DNA of 64,000 bases from Diphasiastrum complanatum (taxonomy: Eukaryota > Streptophyta > Lycopodiopsida > Lycopodiales > Lycopodiaceae), in the NCBI GenBank assembly GCA_029204225.1, contig CM055092.1, positions 99,463,460 through 99,527,459 of the forward strand, in the 5' to 3' direction. Shown piece by piece: positions 22,071-32,954 of the stretch. Position 1 is the first letter of the stretch, and the number at the start of each line of letters is the position of its first letter. Both the position numbers and the translations under genes were made by a program. The notes under the pieces were generated by a model. That model did not search any database. It saw nothing but the letters and a program-made list of their open reading frames with translations, and was not told where the DNA came from.

Positions 22071-22650
22071 AAATCGTTATGTTCCAAAAATTTGTTGATG
22101 AAAAAAAAGCAATGTTATATACATTTGTGTGGTAGCAAAGATGAATGAATAATCGAACACTATGAAAAAGTGTATTATTATCTCTCATATTATAATGTGA
22201 ATATATGATGACTATGTGAATATATAATTCGCATGATTGTGGATACTTGATTGTGATGAATTGCAATGTCAACATTGTGGACTGAGCAAACAAAAGTTGA
22301 AACCAACAAGTATATATCTACAATTTTTTTTTTCTTTGAAAAGAAAAATTATTTCAACCAAAGTGAAGATATGAAGATATTGCTTCAATATATAGATTTT
22401 CAGTATAGTAAGGATGTTTTAAAAGATAATTATTTTTGAAGCGTATATAAATGATCAACGTATGTTCACTAATTGTTTTATTTGGTCAATCAATTTTAGC
22501 TAGATCTTTAATAAGATATAGATTGCAGTGAAAGCATTTGATTTAAAATGAATCATAAGTGATTGTCAGATAGAACTCAAGATGAACTTGAAAAATACAA
22601 GAATGCATTATACAGATGCAATAATTATGCAAACTATTATTTTATCATAA

Positions 22651-22694
22651 ATGGTTGTGATATATATATATATATATATATATATCACAACCAT
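22651..22694. repeat. Palindromic AT microsatellite
   Basis: ATGGTTGTG, an (AT)n core and CACAACCAT form a perfect inverted repeat of 44 nt. The equivalent in unit 1 (20,504-20,548) keeps only the left arm. The 59-kb copy keeps both. Confidence 0.8.
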
Positions 22695-22719
22695 ACCAAG
22701 ATTCAAATTCATCAGCTAG

Positions 22720-24245
22720 TACATCTTGCAACTCATCTTCGCTTAGATGAATTTTCATCATCAGTACTATAGTAATCAAACTCTCTCAATATTGTCGTTT
22801 GTGTCAGAATTATTCGATTCATTTATAGTATTTTCTATAATATTTAAAAAACTTGGAGATATTTCTATATCCTCATCAACGTCCATGTTTGTGTTGTCAA
22901 TATTCAAGTCATCCATTTCATTCTCAATGTATGCATTTTCAAATACATGTCTTGCGTGTGGCTAACTTGAACAACATACCACCACTTGTTGTTTAGTCGA
23001 TCTGGTTGAAAAAATACCTGCACATTTAACAATGTTAAGTTAAAAAGTTTGTTCAAACAATGTCATGGAATTGCAATGAAATAGTGTATATTACTGATTA
23101 TGATTGAGAAAAAATGGATGTCAAACTCATGCGACACACCTGTTCACAGTGACAAGGCAACACCAACGTGTTTGAAAAATCCATGTTTAATGTCTTGGTT
23201 GAATCGATAGCAAAAAATCCACGATCTCTTTTCACGGTTGCATTTGACCCTTGATAATTGATTTTGAACCATTTCACATCAAACAAAAACCATTTACCAT
23301 TTTCACTGAAACACACTTCATATACATCTTGAATAATTCCTACATACTCAAGCTCTTCAGAGATTGGACTTTGGTCTCGTGCACTACTCGGACTTTCTTG
23401 ATTGAAAGATGCCATCACAACACAATCATAAGTTTCTCGTTTCATGTCAACTTGTTCAACGCGATGACAACAACCATATGCCTACATTGCACTATACTTT
23501 CGATACTGCCACATATTAACTGTAATTAGGACAATAATCAATTATTATACATGTACATTGTATTTTTACAAAAAAAAAACAATAAAGAAACCTTCCAATC
23601 ACATCGTCTTGCAAATTCCCATTTCGTGTCAGATATGACTTATCCCTTCGTATAATTCCAACCACTTATCCATCACTTTAGAATTATAGAGCATGAAAGT
23701 AGAAAAATTTTCTCTTAGAAAAGGGTCCTTTTCTTAAGAGAACCTATACCTTGGGGATTTTTGCCTTTTACCTCATTGTTCTCCTCATCATTCCATAGCC
23801 ATGGAGTAGATGGATGTATTTGAAGCAAAATTTCAATGACATAGATAAGAGATTCTTGCAGTAACCACCCATCGACCATGCTTATCTCTAGTCTTGTCTT
23901 TTGACGCACAATCTTTCAAAACTTTCATGAATCTCTTCAAAAAAAACATCTAGTTATAAACATTTATTGCAATGATGAGAGCAGTGGTCAATGACATAGT
24001 AAAAAAATGATGTTAAATACATTGAGGCCACAAAAATCAAAATTGTATATTTTGTATCTTGTGTGCACATAGGACCAACAATATCATTTTTTTGGACCAA
24101 TTGCACCACCAAATGCACTTGTATGTCCAAGATGGAGGTTGGAAAATATCTCTCAAGCATACATATAGCCTCCACTATATCTTCATGTTTTTTTTTCCAC
24201 ATCTATCTCACAAATCTCCTTGTCACACATCCATCTACATCATAT
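22720..24245 (-). pseudogene. CACTA TNP2 transposase C-terminal exons, copy 1
   Basis: Exons along the minus strand. About 24,240-24,060 reads HEDIVEAICMLERYFPTSIL and DIQVHLVVQLVQKNDIVGP. 23,955-23,715 reads RFMKVLK, then RLEISMVDGWLLQESLIYV and STPWLWNDEENNE. 23,445-23,098 is a DUF4216-type module (ELEYVGIIQDVYEVCF, GKWFLFDVKWFKI, DRGFFAIDSTKTLNMD). From 23,019 it reads QVFFQPDRLNNKWWYVVQVSH. Lesions private to this copy are a 9-T run (8 in the other copy) shifting the first exon, a lost splice donor (GT to AT after the GPMCTQ codons), and a 2-nt deletion near 23,911. The N-terminal half is absent. Confidence 0.82.
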
Positions 24246-24285
24246 TTGTAGTTCTGGCTTGACTTCTGTGCCGTCAACATAGAAA

Positions 24286-25020
24286 TTGAAATATCTTTGT
24301 CTTTTCGAAGAAGAGCCCGATTTCAATAGAGGTAATCTTTCGATGGATATCCCATTGGAGGAATCATACAATTTGTTTTATAATCTAGAAGATGATGGTT
24401 CCATCATCAAAGATACCAAGGGAAACATCGTCATCAATAGGATGCATGACCTTGCACTCAAATATTTTGGCCACAACTTACTCACTCCTTGGGAACAACA
24501 AGACCAAGATGACAGGAATAAGATACTTGCGATTTTGAATAGTGAGTTTCTTCAATCAAATAGATCTGGGGAGGTGTGGGCATTGACGAATATGTGTATG
24601 CATATTCGTCAGAACCATCAATCCTTACGAAGATATGTTAAAATGGCAAAAAAAGGCCAGCATGGGCTTCAAAGAAAGATTGGGCAAAGGTGATACACGA
24701 GTCCAAGCATCCCAATCCTGATCGCTTCAAACAACAACAAGATCAATCTCTTGGGCCAATCTCACCTTGGCTCGGGTGGGAAATCCAATTTACAAGCCCA
24801 ATTTCTAAGTTTTTCTTTTTTACTTTGATTTTATTATAATTATTTTAGATATGTTTTTTATTACTAATCATGTTTCGTATCTAAATGATTGCATTCGTGT
24901 TTTTATAGCAAAGAGATTTTGAGAGAAAATACACGAATGCCGATTATAAGATTGGGTACCAACAAGGTTGCAACTGAATCGTCCCCATCATTAGAGAAAA
25001 TCTGAACACAAAAGAGGCCT
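24286..25020 (+). pseudogene. CACTA second-protein domain, plus-strand copy
   Basis: The open part, 24,286-24,693, reads PLEESYNLFYNLEDDGSIIK, HDLALKYFGHNLLTPWEQQD, NKILAILNSEFLQSN and LRRYVKMAKK. After a frame change it continues DWAKVIHESKHPNPDRFKQQ and PISPWLGWEIQF to about 24,800. A second exon may follow at 24,908-25,005. The pattern W..Q.....K..I...L..EFL matches the minus-strand frame at 25,575-25,922. It resembles Ptta/En/Spm (transposase_24-like) accessory proteins, but that assignment is tentative. Confidence 0.5.
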
Positions 25021-25312
25021 TTCAAAAGGATACTCTTTATTTTTTTTCTCAACGTAGCTCTTTCAAATTGATTTTTTTTTTTTTAAAAGAACTATAATTT
25101 TGCGTCAGGGGCAGCCCGTAAATAAGCCATTTTATTTGTAGTATAGTATGCAACTCAACAAAAAAACAGTGTAACTTTTGAACGACGATTATGGTGCCAT
25201 TAGAAATCCCTCAACGAGAGCTTTTCAACGACCCCCAACATGACCAAGTTCCGAGAAAGAAGTTATGGCCAGTCAAAAGTTTTGGTCGGTCAATGCTTGG
25301 TCAACCTGATAT

Positions 25313-25365
25313 CTCTTTCAAGTCTAGTTGACCAGTTTGAAACTGGTCAACTGAACTTGAAAGAT
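25313..25365. repeat. 53-bp near-perfect palindrome
   Basis: Arms CTCTTTCAAGT and AGTTGACCAGTTT around a single G, with two unpaired positions between the arm blocks. The outermost base pair is lost here (GAT for GAG) but intact in the second copy at 62,594-62,646. Confidence 0.85.
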
Positions 25366-25524
25366 GACCACTTTACAGTAGATTTCTACATGAACTGACA
25401 AATCAGTAATTGTAATATGAATTATAACAAAAACAAGTTCAACTTATGGGTGGAGAGACTTACGAAATGGGCATGAAATGAACCTTGGCCACCATCGCCT
25501 AGGTGCAAGGGCCCTGCCATCTTC

Positions 25525-27320
25525 GTGCACTTTTTAGCACCCTCTCTTTGTTGCTTGAGACGATTTGAATCTTCTCAAAATTCTTTATTTGCAAACTTCC
25601 AATCGTATTTGTGCGCGTTGTATGTCCTAGATTTGCCAACTCTCACTGCATCTCGGATCTCTGATTTGCAGTGGCTCCTCACGCTTTCCATGTGTTTTCC
25701 CATCCATATTCGGTCAAATTTCAAATCAGGGGAGGGGACTAGAAATTCTCTATACAACAGGTCAATGACATAATTTTTTTTCTCATCACTTTGTTTGTGC
25801 CAATCCTTGAGAATGTCCCTGTTGAAGACCACATGCGTGAGTTGTCTCATGCAAGTGATGATGCGACCACCGCGATCATCCTCCACTATGTGCTTTTCCG
25901 CATCTATATCATAGCATGGCAAGACGTCAGCTGATGGAGAGGTGGCAAAGAGAGTGTCGAAAAGAGTGGGGGAGTTGATTACAATGGGAATGATTTTGGG
26001 AGGAGTTTAAAGGTGATCACGAGAATAGTGGGGAGGGGTATAAAACGGAGAAGGTTGGGGAGGAGTTTGAGCAAGAGTGTAACCAATAGGGGCTTGAATG
26101 GGAGAAAAAATGGGTGGAGTGGCCTAACAAGAGGGATCACGGTGCCATGGAGACCCCATAGAGGGCGTGGGTATCGAAGAAAGAAAAATGCGAGGACAGA
26201 ATGTGAGGGTGTCAGGATAATCAGGTGTGACAGATGCAGGAGTCATAGTATCATGCGTCATTTGTGTCAGTCATGAAAAATGTCTCTGGAAAAGTGGATA
26301 TACATGAGCATCCTCATGCGCAAGATGACTGCCTTATCACGATTATTCTCAATGATGTGACTAACCTTGTCTATATCATACGGTGGTGGGACGGTAGCTA
26401 GTGGCGATGTAGCCATGGGACTGTCTAAGGGGGTGGCCTCCAGTAAGGGAGATGTGGCTCTGGGAGTGTCTATGGGGGTGGCCTCGGGTGTGGGAGATGC
26501 CCCACTGATGGGAGAATACTGATGTTGTGGGGTGTACGTAGTGTACTAGGGGGGGAATAGGAAAGGGGAGGGGGGGGGGGGGGGGGGGGGGACTACCGAG
26601 GGGGGTGTCGGGATGGGAGATAGATAGGAGGAGACTATAGGGGAATAGGAATAGGAAAGGAGAGGGGGCGGGAGTACCAAGGGGAGGACAACCAAGGGGG
26701 GGTGTCAGGATGGGAGATAGATAGGAGGAGACTATAGGGGAGTGGGCTCAAAATCCCATGGTGAAACGTGACCCCATGAAGTACAGTAGAAAGGACAAAA
26801 CTCAGTGGTAGTGGGTCTAGAGGGAGGTAGAATGTGAGGGGTGAAAGTGTAGATGCCGAAAATACGAGGTGTGACAGATGCAGGAGTTTCGATATCGTGT
26901 GACGTATGTGCTACTTCTTGGGTTAGTGTATCTCAAAGTACGGACCCCCCATGACAACATGTGTGATGCGGATGTTTAGCACTCACGAGCACATCGAGAA
27001 TATAAGGTTATCACCACATCCTCCACAACAGGAGACACCCAGGTGGCTCCCCCTCCTCTCTTGAGAATGTAGGGAGGAAGAACTGGTAGTAGCACCATGT
27101 CGGGTGGAGGTGCGATGTACTCAACCAATCGAGAGGAGCTACGAGCCTCACGTTGAGCGCTCAATCGCTGTAAGACCCTCTACTGCTGCGAGGAACACAA
27201 CTGATCAAGATAGCTAATGAGATCACTCTCGCTCCCGCGACTATGGCCTGACCTCTGAGTAGGGAATCCATCATCTAACATAATGGGTGCAACGGAATAA
27301 GAGGGATAAATACTGCAGAC
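25525..27320 (-). pseudogene. CACTA-associated proline-rich protein with two domain copies
   Basis: Minus-strand coding remnant. It starts near 27,320 with text such as PTQRSGHSRGSESDLISYLD, then EARSSSRLVEYIAPPPDMVL. A long Pro/Ser/Thr-rich, C-run-rich stretch follows (26,900-26,400). Next is a first domain copy near 26,385-26,270 (YDIDKVSHIIENNRDKAVIL, RMRMLMYIHFSRDIF, cut off at a stop). A second Pro-rich stretch leads to the full domain at 25,922-25,575 (YDIDAEKHIVEDDRGGRI, FNRDILKDWHKQSDEKKNYV, YREFLVPS, RSHCKSEIRDAV). Several stops and frame changes. A parallel copy starts at 62.8 kb. Confidence 0.5.
26570..26591. repeat. Run of 22 G
   Basis: Uninterrupted G homopolymer inside the G-rich strand of the Pro-rich coding stretch. 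Only short G runs lie at the matching place near 63,850. Length may be unreliable in an assembly. Confidence 0.9.
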
Positions 27321-27369
27321 AACCAAGGGAAGTCTCAAAAATAGTAAAAAAAAAACATCACCATGTCCA

Positions 27370-27482
<113 letters not shown>

Positions 27483-27524
27483 CCATGGACTTAAAAAAAT
27501 AGAGTTTGGTGAAACAAATGCCAA

Positions 27525-28119
27525 AAATTTTATGTATACTGACTCATAGCTACAATGTCAGTACCAACACATATATTGTCCGTTCACGATCATTTCAAGT
27601 TCAAGGAACAATGATGATCCAAATTGAACCACATTAGACATCAATAAGAGGCTCATTGGCCCCACAAGTGACTCGTATATAACGAGGGGGTGTCTCTTAT
27701 ATGAAGACACAAAAGAGGAGTATGGTGTGTTGGCCCATGGCAGTCCTTGAACCTTGCGATTCGTAGCATCAAAGAGAGAAAATGATACTACTACTTTGAG
27801 CTCAACACTTCAAAGTGGTTACATATGGACACTTGTTTTAATCCAAATAAACCTTATGCAACCTTTTAGAGTTATTGAGTTTGAAGTAGCATACACACTC
27901 TTCTCATTTCGATGTGGTGAATTATGAGTTCAAGTATGTCAACAGCCTGCACACCATATGCCTCTTTGGTGTCGTCATTTTTAGACAAGACACCCAATCG
28001 GCATAGACAACTCGATCGAGGAGCCAGTTTGCCCCCTTTGCGTCCTCAATGGATTCGTGTCATCATTAATATTGTTAGGGTTATGGTTTGTGGTTAATTG
28101 GAGATGGAAAAATGATTTA
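27525..28119. other. No gene recognised
   Basis: Noncoding sequence of ordinary composition, without a repeat partner in the window. Confidence 0.4.
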
Positions 28120-28129
28120 TATGTTGGTA

Positions 28130-28455
28130 TTGCCCTCGTAGCTTTGACTCAATACCTATAAAAGCTCGGACTATGATACATGACTCTAAACCCTAAAACT
28201 AAACACACATGAGGAGAAAAAAAGAAAGAACATAGTACAGTGCTAATCAAAACTCTCGAACCATACAATTATATCCTATTCTAGAATGTCACCACATGCT
28301 CCCTCCCTACGACGTTTGGGCTTTCTTGTGGAACTTATCGTCCAACAAGAAACATTTGAACCATGCCTTTAAAGCAAGAAAACAAGGGCTATACACCTTC
28401 CTATAATTGGGAGTGTTGGTTACCTTTAACTCTTTCACGATCTCAATCTCTCTCT
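28130..28455. repeat. Outer direct repeat, left copy
   Basis: Starts GACTCAATACCTATAAAAGC and ends near CTTTAACTCTTTCACGATC. It matches 29,246-29,650 with scattered substitutions. The right copy has an added CA microsatellite and flanking sequence. Confidence 0.75.
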
Positions 28456-29225
28456 CTACAAAATGTGCATCTACAACAAAAGATAGGAGATAAACGTTTA
28501 TGTAAAAATTTATGAGCAGAGGTATATAGTCCATCATTTATGCACTGGTAACAATCTAGCATATATTAATCTATTTATGAACTGTAACAAATGTATGAGC
28601 AGAGGTCAGAATGGACCTCACAATAAGAGATGGTATATCGTCTTAAACAGATCTACATATTCTGAGGTCTGTTTCGACCTCAACTGATTCCCACCCCAAT
28701 TGATGGATGTATCCATTATCAACAGATTTATAAATAAAAGTACAAATTTGTTTCTAATATGTGTAGATATGTTTTCATTAAAATTGAATGTAGTCCTACA
28801 CTACAAAACGTGCATCTACAACAAAAGATAGTAGATGAAGATTTATGTAAAAATTTATGAGCAGAGGTATATAATCTAGCATATGAGCTGGTAACAATCT
28901 AGCATATAATTTGTTTATGAACTATAGCAAATGTATGAGCAGAGGTCATAACGGACCTCAGAATAAGAGATGGTATACTGTCTTAAACAAATCCAGATAT
29001 TTCGAGGTTTGTTCTGACCTCAACTGATTTCCACCCCCGAGTTGATAGATGTACTCATTATCAACTAATTTATAAATAAAAGTATAGATTTGCTTCTAAG
29101 ATGTGTAGATCTATTTTCATAAAACCTAATGTAAATAAAATTGAATGTATTTCTACACTACAAAATGTGCATCTACAACAAAAGATAGGAGATAAACATT
29201 TATGTCAAATATTATGAGGGTAGCA
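28456..29225. repeat. About 350-bp tandem repeat, 2.2 units
   Basis: Units begin CTACAAAATGTGCATCTACA at 28,456, 28,801 and 29,158 (periods 345 and 357); the third breaks off after about 65 nt. Units 2 and 3 are preceded by CA, creating CACTACAAAA, which resembles CACTA-element termini. Confidence 0.8.
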
Positions 29226-29245
29226 TGAATTAGTATTTCCCTCAT

Positions 29246-29655
29246 AGCTTTGACTCAATACCTATAATAGCTCGGACTATGACACGGGAACCACACACAC
29301 ACACACACACACACACATGAATGAATTAAGATCTCACAAATCACGAAACATAAATGAATGTCATCACACATGCACATGCACACCCTAAACCCTAAAACCT
29401 AAACACACACGAGGAGAAAACAAAGAAAGAACATAGTAGATTGCTAATCAAAACTCCCGAACTATATAGTTATATCTTATTCCAAAATGTCACCACATGC
29501 TCCCTGCCTACGGCATTTGGGCTTTCTCGTGAAACTTATCGTCCAACAAAAAACATTTGAATCACATCTTTATCGGAAGAAAACAAGGGGTACACACCTT
29601 CCTAGAATTGGGAGTGTTGGTTACCTTTAACTCTTTCATGATCTCTCTCTCTCTC
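29246..29655. repeat. Outer direct repeat, right copy
   Basis: Partner of 28,130-28,455. It contains a (CA)n tract at 29,292-29,317 and a short telomere-like CCCTAAACCCTAAAACC at 29,382-29,398. Confidence 0.7.
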
Positions 29656-29731
29656 TCATGATCTTTCTCTCTCCATATCCCTCGCTCTCTAATTTTGTAT
29701 TCCATCCATTGTCAACTCCCAAGGTGCACCA

Positions 29732-31547
29732 ATGCAAATGGCGAGTTCACATTCCTCATCTTCAGATGATGAGACAAGACCATCACATATAGGATCAGAG
29801 GCTTGGTTACACCAGAGAATACCATGCCCATGTGCACGATGTAAGTATGCCCTGCGACGAGAGCGACATACCAATATATCACATGTTCACACGTATGGTC
29901 AAATTGAGAGAGAGTCATTATTTGTGCGGACGGTCAGTTCTACTTTGCAAAGCTCTTTGTATTGCTAAAGACATCACTGCATGCTTCTTTTCCAGGTATG
30001 TTGTTTGGCACCCTTTCTAAATGGAGGAATATTCTATTATTCTTGATTGTTTGTTTCACTTGTATTGTGTAGGACGATGACTCACACTCACATGACTATG
30101 AAAGAATTCAACCCAATGTTGCCATGCAATCCGCAAGATTCAAACATCCAAGTGCACGAGAGCCACTACTTTCCTCGCGTACACCACCTGTGTACTTGCA
30201 CAAAGATATGTCCCGAGGAGACACAACACACAAGGATGCATTCTTCACAGACCCACCTGAGGCCACATTGACAAGGGAAGAAGAGATGATGCATGGCTTG
30301 GCATCTATTCCTTTGTATGAGGGTGCGAGCTTGTTTGCTACTTTTGAACTTGCAAACTAAGTATGGGTGGTCAGATACAAGCATCACGAAGCTGTTTGGG
30401 TAAGCTTGCTAGCTTCATGTGTGTTATATACAAATTGCTCTAATCTCGTTTTATTTTTAATTCATGCGTTGTGAGAAACTATATATAACTAATTATATAA
30501 ACATATATTTTGTCACAGTTTGCTCAAGAAAATGTTGCTCCCAAATAACACCATGGCGGTGTCTCGACAAGAAGCTAAGAAAATGCTATCCGCGGTTGGC
30601 ATGGATTACAAGAGTATTCATGCATGTCCCAATGATCGCATCTTATATCAGGATGAGTTTGCTAGAGGCAAGCATGTGTCCATGCTATGGGGAACACCGC
30701 TACAAGCAAGAGATTTACAAGGAGTGACCATACCTACCAAGGTGGTAACACATTTTTCCATCATACCCAGGATACGCCACATGTTTAAGGGTAATATCAG
30801 CGTGGAGCTAAAGACATGGCATTCAAGCAATCGTTCATCGGACGATACGATGAGAATCCATATTGATTCTCCAGCAAGGAAACACGTGGATGCTACTTGG
30901 CATGAGTTTAGGGATGAGCCTCGCCATTTGCATTTGGGGTTAGCCATGGATGGCATGAGTCCATTTGGTTTGCACTCCACATCATGGTCCACATGGCCGG
31001 TTGTCCTTGTAAACTACAACATCTTGGCAAATTATAAAGAAGGGGCACCTAATGCTCGTCCTTCTTATCCCGGAAAAATACAAGGTAGAAAATATGCACG
31101 TGTATATGGCTCCCTTGATAGATGAGCTAAAGATTCTATGGCAAGGAGTTCAAGTGAGTGATATATCAAGTCCACCAAGACAAAGAGATTTTGTGGTAAA
31201 GGGCATCTTGATGTGGACGATGCATGACTTTCCTAAATATGGGGAATATTCAGGTGAAATGTCCTTGCTAGTGGTTCGATTTATGCTAATATATTAAATT
31301 TTATGTGCATCCACAAAATTACTTTCAATTCAAACATTTGACCCACGATTAACTAGGTTGTTTTGTCTCAATGTAGGGCTCTAAACTAGTGGTTACAATG
31401 CATGCCCCGTTTGTGACGAGTATTTGCAAGCACGTCACTCACAAGATCTGCGAAAGATGGTTTATGAGGGCCACACACACTCGATACCTTCCACTCGATC
31501 ACCCTATGCGTGATGGACTTGTTGGTCAACGTCCTCATTCCATGAAG
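29732..31547 (+). pseudogene. CACTA TNP2 transposase N-terminal half, four exons
   Basis: Exon 1 (29,732 to about 29,950) has the zinc-finger-like RIPCPCARCKYALRRE text of the transposase-associated N-terminal domain. Exon 2, 30,073-30,399, reads REEEMMHGLASIPLYEGASL and, after a 1-nt shift near 30,357, KYGWSDTSITKLFG. Exon 3, 30,519-31,253, is the TNP2 core (EAKKMLSAVGMDYKSIHACP, GVTIPTKVVTHFSIIPRIRH, EPRHLHLGLAMDGMSPFG), with a frame change near 31,045 before ENMHVYMAPLIDELKILW. Exon 4, 31,377-31,547, reads CPVCDEYL, then RYLPLDHPMR, with a CA-run frameshift near 31,480. Splice sites GT/AG are visible at each junction. The rest of the gene is missing; copia DNA begins about 100 nt later, inside what would be intron 4. 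Confidence 0.88.
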
Positions 31548-31649
31548 GTACAATACATATTTGGGCCAATTAATGGTACATGTCATTTATTTATTTTATA
31601 ATTACTCTCTTTATATTTCTTTTAACAATATATAATCTACATTAAATGT

Positions 31650-32287
31650 GTGTGCTTGTTTGTTAAACTCAAGGTTGAGTTTGACAGTCACAAATGTCTT
31701 GTCAAAGACATCAAGAATCACTACAAAGTGATTGCTACAGGAGCTAGAGTCAACGAGAATCGACTCTACAAATTGAATGCGAGATCTTTTACTCAAGCTA
31801 TGGTAAGCACTGTTGATAGTCAAAGTGATCTTTGGCATCAAAGGTTTGGTCATATCAGTGCTCAAAGCTTGCAAATCCTTGAAAGAGATAATCTAGTTGT
31901 TGGATTGCCTGATATCTCTTTTGAAGGAAAAATTTGTGAGGGTTGCATTTTGGGAAAACAACATAGAGAGAGATTTTCCAAAGATGGAGCAAGAAGAGCC
32001 AATGGCATTCTTTGATCTTGTTCATAGTGATCTGTGTGGACCAATACAAACTAGGTCCATTAGTGGTTGTCAATATTTCATCACATTCATTGATGACTAT
32101 AGTAGACATATCTGGATTTATTTCATAAGCAAGAAATCTGATGCTTTTGCCAAGTTTAGAGAGTTCAAGGCCCTAGTTGACAAACAAACAGGTTGTCATA
32201 TTAAGACCCTCAGATCAAATGGTGGCGGTGAGTATTTTTCAACAGAGTTTATAAATTTCTGCAAGGATCAGGGGATCAAGAGACAAA
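31650..32287 (+). pseudogene. Older copia element, left part (pre-integrase and integrase N-terminus)
   Basis: Reads KCLVKDIKNHYKVIATG, then LWHQRFGHISAQSLQ and CEGCILGKQHRERF (HHCC zinc-binding region), then after a frame change near 31,990 HSDLCGPIQ, FITFIDDYSRHIWIYF and INFCKDQGIKRQ. The second catalytic Asp of the integrase (LRSDNGGEY in the family) is Asn here (LRSNGGGEY). The 5' part (LTR, gag, protease) is missing. The frame is cut at 32,287 by the composite element and resumes at 44,472. Confidence 0.88.
32283..32287. repeat. Target-site duplication, left
   Basis: ACAAA directly before the first LTR; identical ACAAA follows the third LTR at 44,467-44,471. A 5-bp duplication is the norm for copia integrase. 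Confidence 0.93.
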
Positions 32288-32942
32288 TGTGAAAATTGTC
32301 AACATTTCCTAGCTAGTTTGAGGCCTAAATTGGCTAAAATTGTAAATAGTTTTGGTTCTGGAGTTTTGCACGTGTGAACCAGGCCACAATGTTTTTATTT
32401 ACTGTATTTTTTCAGTATGATGAAGTGTCAAACTTCATACCCTTCAAAATGAGACCATTTTGATGTATTTTGGTCATATAAGCCATTTTTAGCTATTTTT
32501 CCTATATAGGGAATATCTAGGGTCAAGTACCTTCTAGAGAGAGGAGAGAGAGTCATCTTCCTCATCCATAAATAGTAGGGAAGTTGTGGAGAACAGGTTG
32601 GAGAAACCTTTTGTATGCTTCATTGAGATCAATAGATCATTGTCATTGTTTCTTCCTCCATTGAGAGCATTGTTGTGTGTATTGTCTTCAAGCTATTGTG
32701 TATGATCTTAGGTGCTTTCCAAAAGTGGTAGGCTGATGTATTATGGACTGTATAATGCTATTTTGGGCCGCACTTGATGTTTATGGAAGTTTCCATTTGT
32801 GGTAAATGCTTTTTGATCAAGTTCTTTGCATTCTAGGTAGCATAGAATGTGTTGCCAATTCCTAGCTTATGTAGTTTGGAGTGCAAGCATTCAAGCCAAT
32901 GATCTTGGAGTTTAGATCCACTTAGGATTTGTATTTTTCACA
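32288..32942 (+). repeat. Composite copia element, LTR 1
   Basis: 655 bp, TGTGAAAATTG...TTTTTCACA. It has a G-box CACGTG at 32,369-32,374 and a palindromic TATA region CCTATATAGG at 32,501-32,510, suggesting a start site about 30 nt on. It differs from LTRs 2 and 3 at three substitutions by eye: G for T in GAGAGAG/TC, T for C in AAGTTGTGG, and T for C in GGATTTG. Confidence 0.95.
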
Positions 32943-32954
32943 TGGTATCAGAGC
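32943..32954 (+). promoter_or_regulatory. Primer-binding site, first internal region
   Basis: TGGTATCAGAGC, complementary to the 3' end of plant initiator Met tRNA, directly after LTR 1. Confidence 0.95.

Larger units (their letters stand above)
20893..23098. repeat. 2.2-kb tandem duplication, unit 2
   Basis: Second unit of the tandem duplication. Unit 1 ends at ATCACTGATTATGA and jumps back to gag sequence, whereas unit 2 continues past the matching point into more CACTA coding sequence (23,098 onward). Unit 2 is therefore contiguous with the original right flank. Confidence 0.85.

Noticed and set aside
28456-29225. CRISPR-like array
   Set aside because: Units of about 350 bp in a plant genome, with only 2.2 copies and no repeat-spacer alternation.
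29382-29398. Interstitial telomere repeat
   Set aside because: Only about two CCCTAAA-like units with an irregular third. The same short words occur near 28,190 as part of a dispersed repeat.
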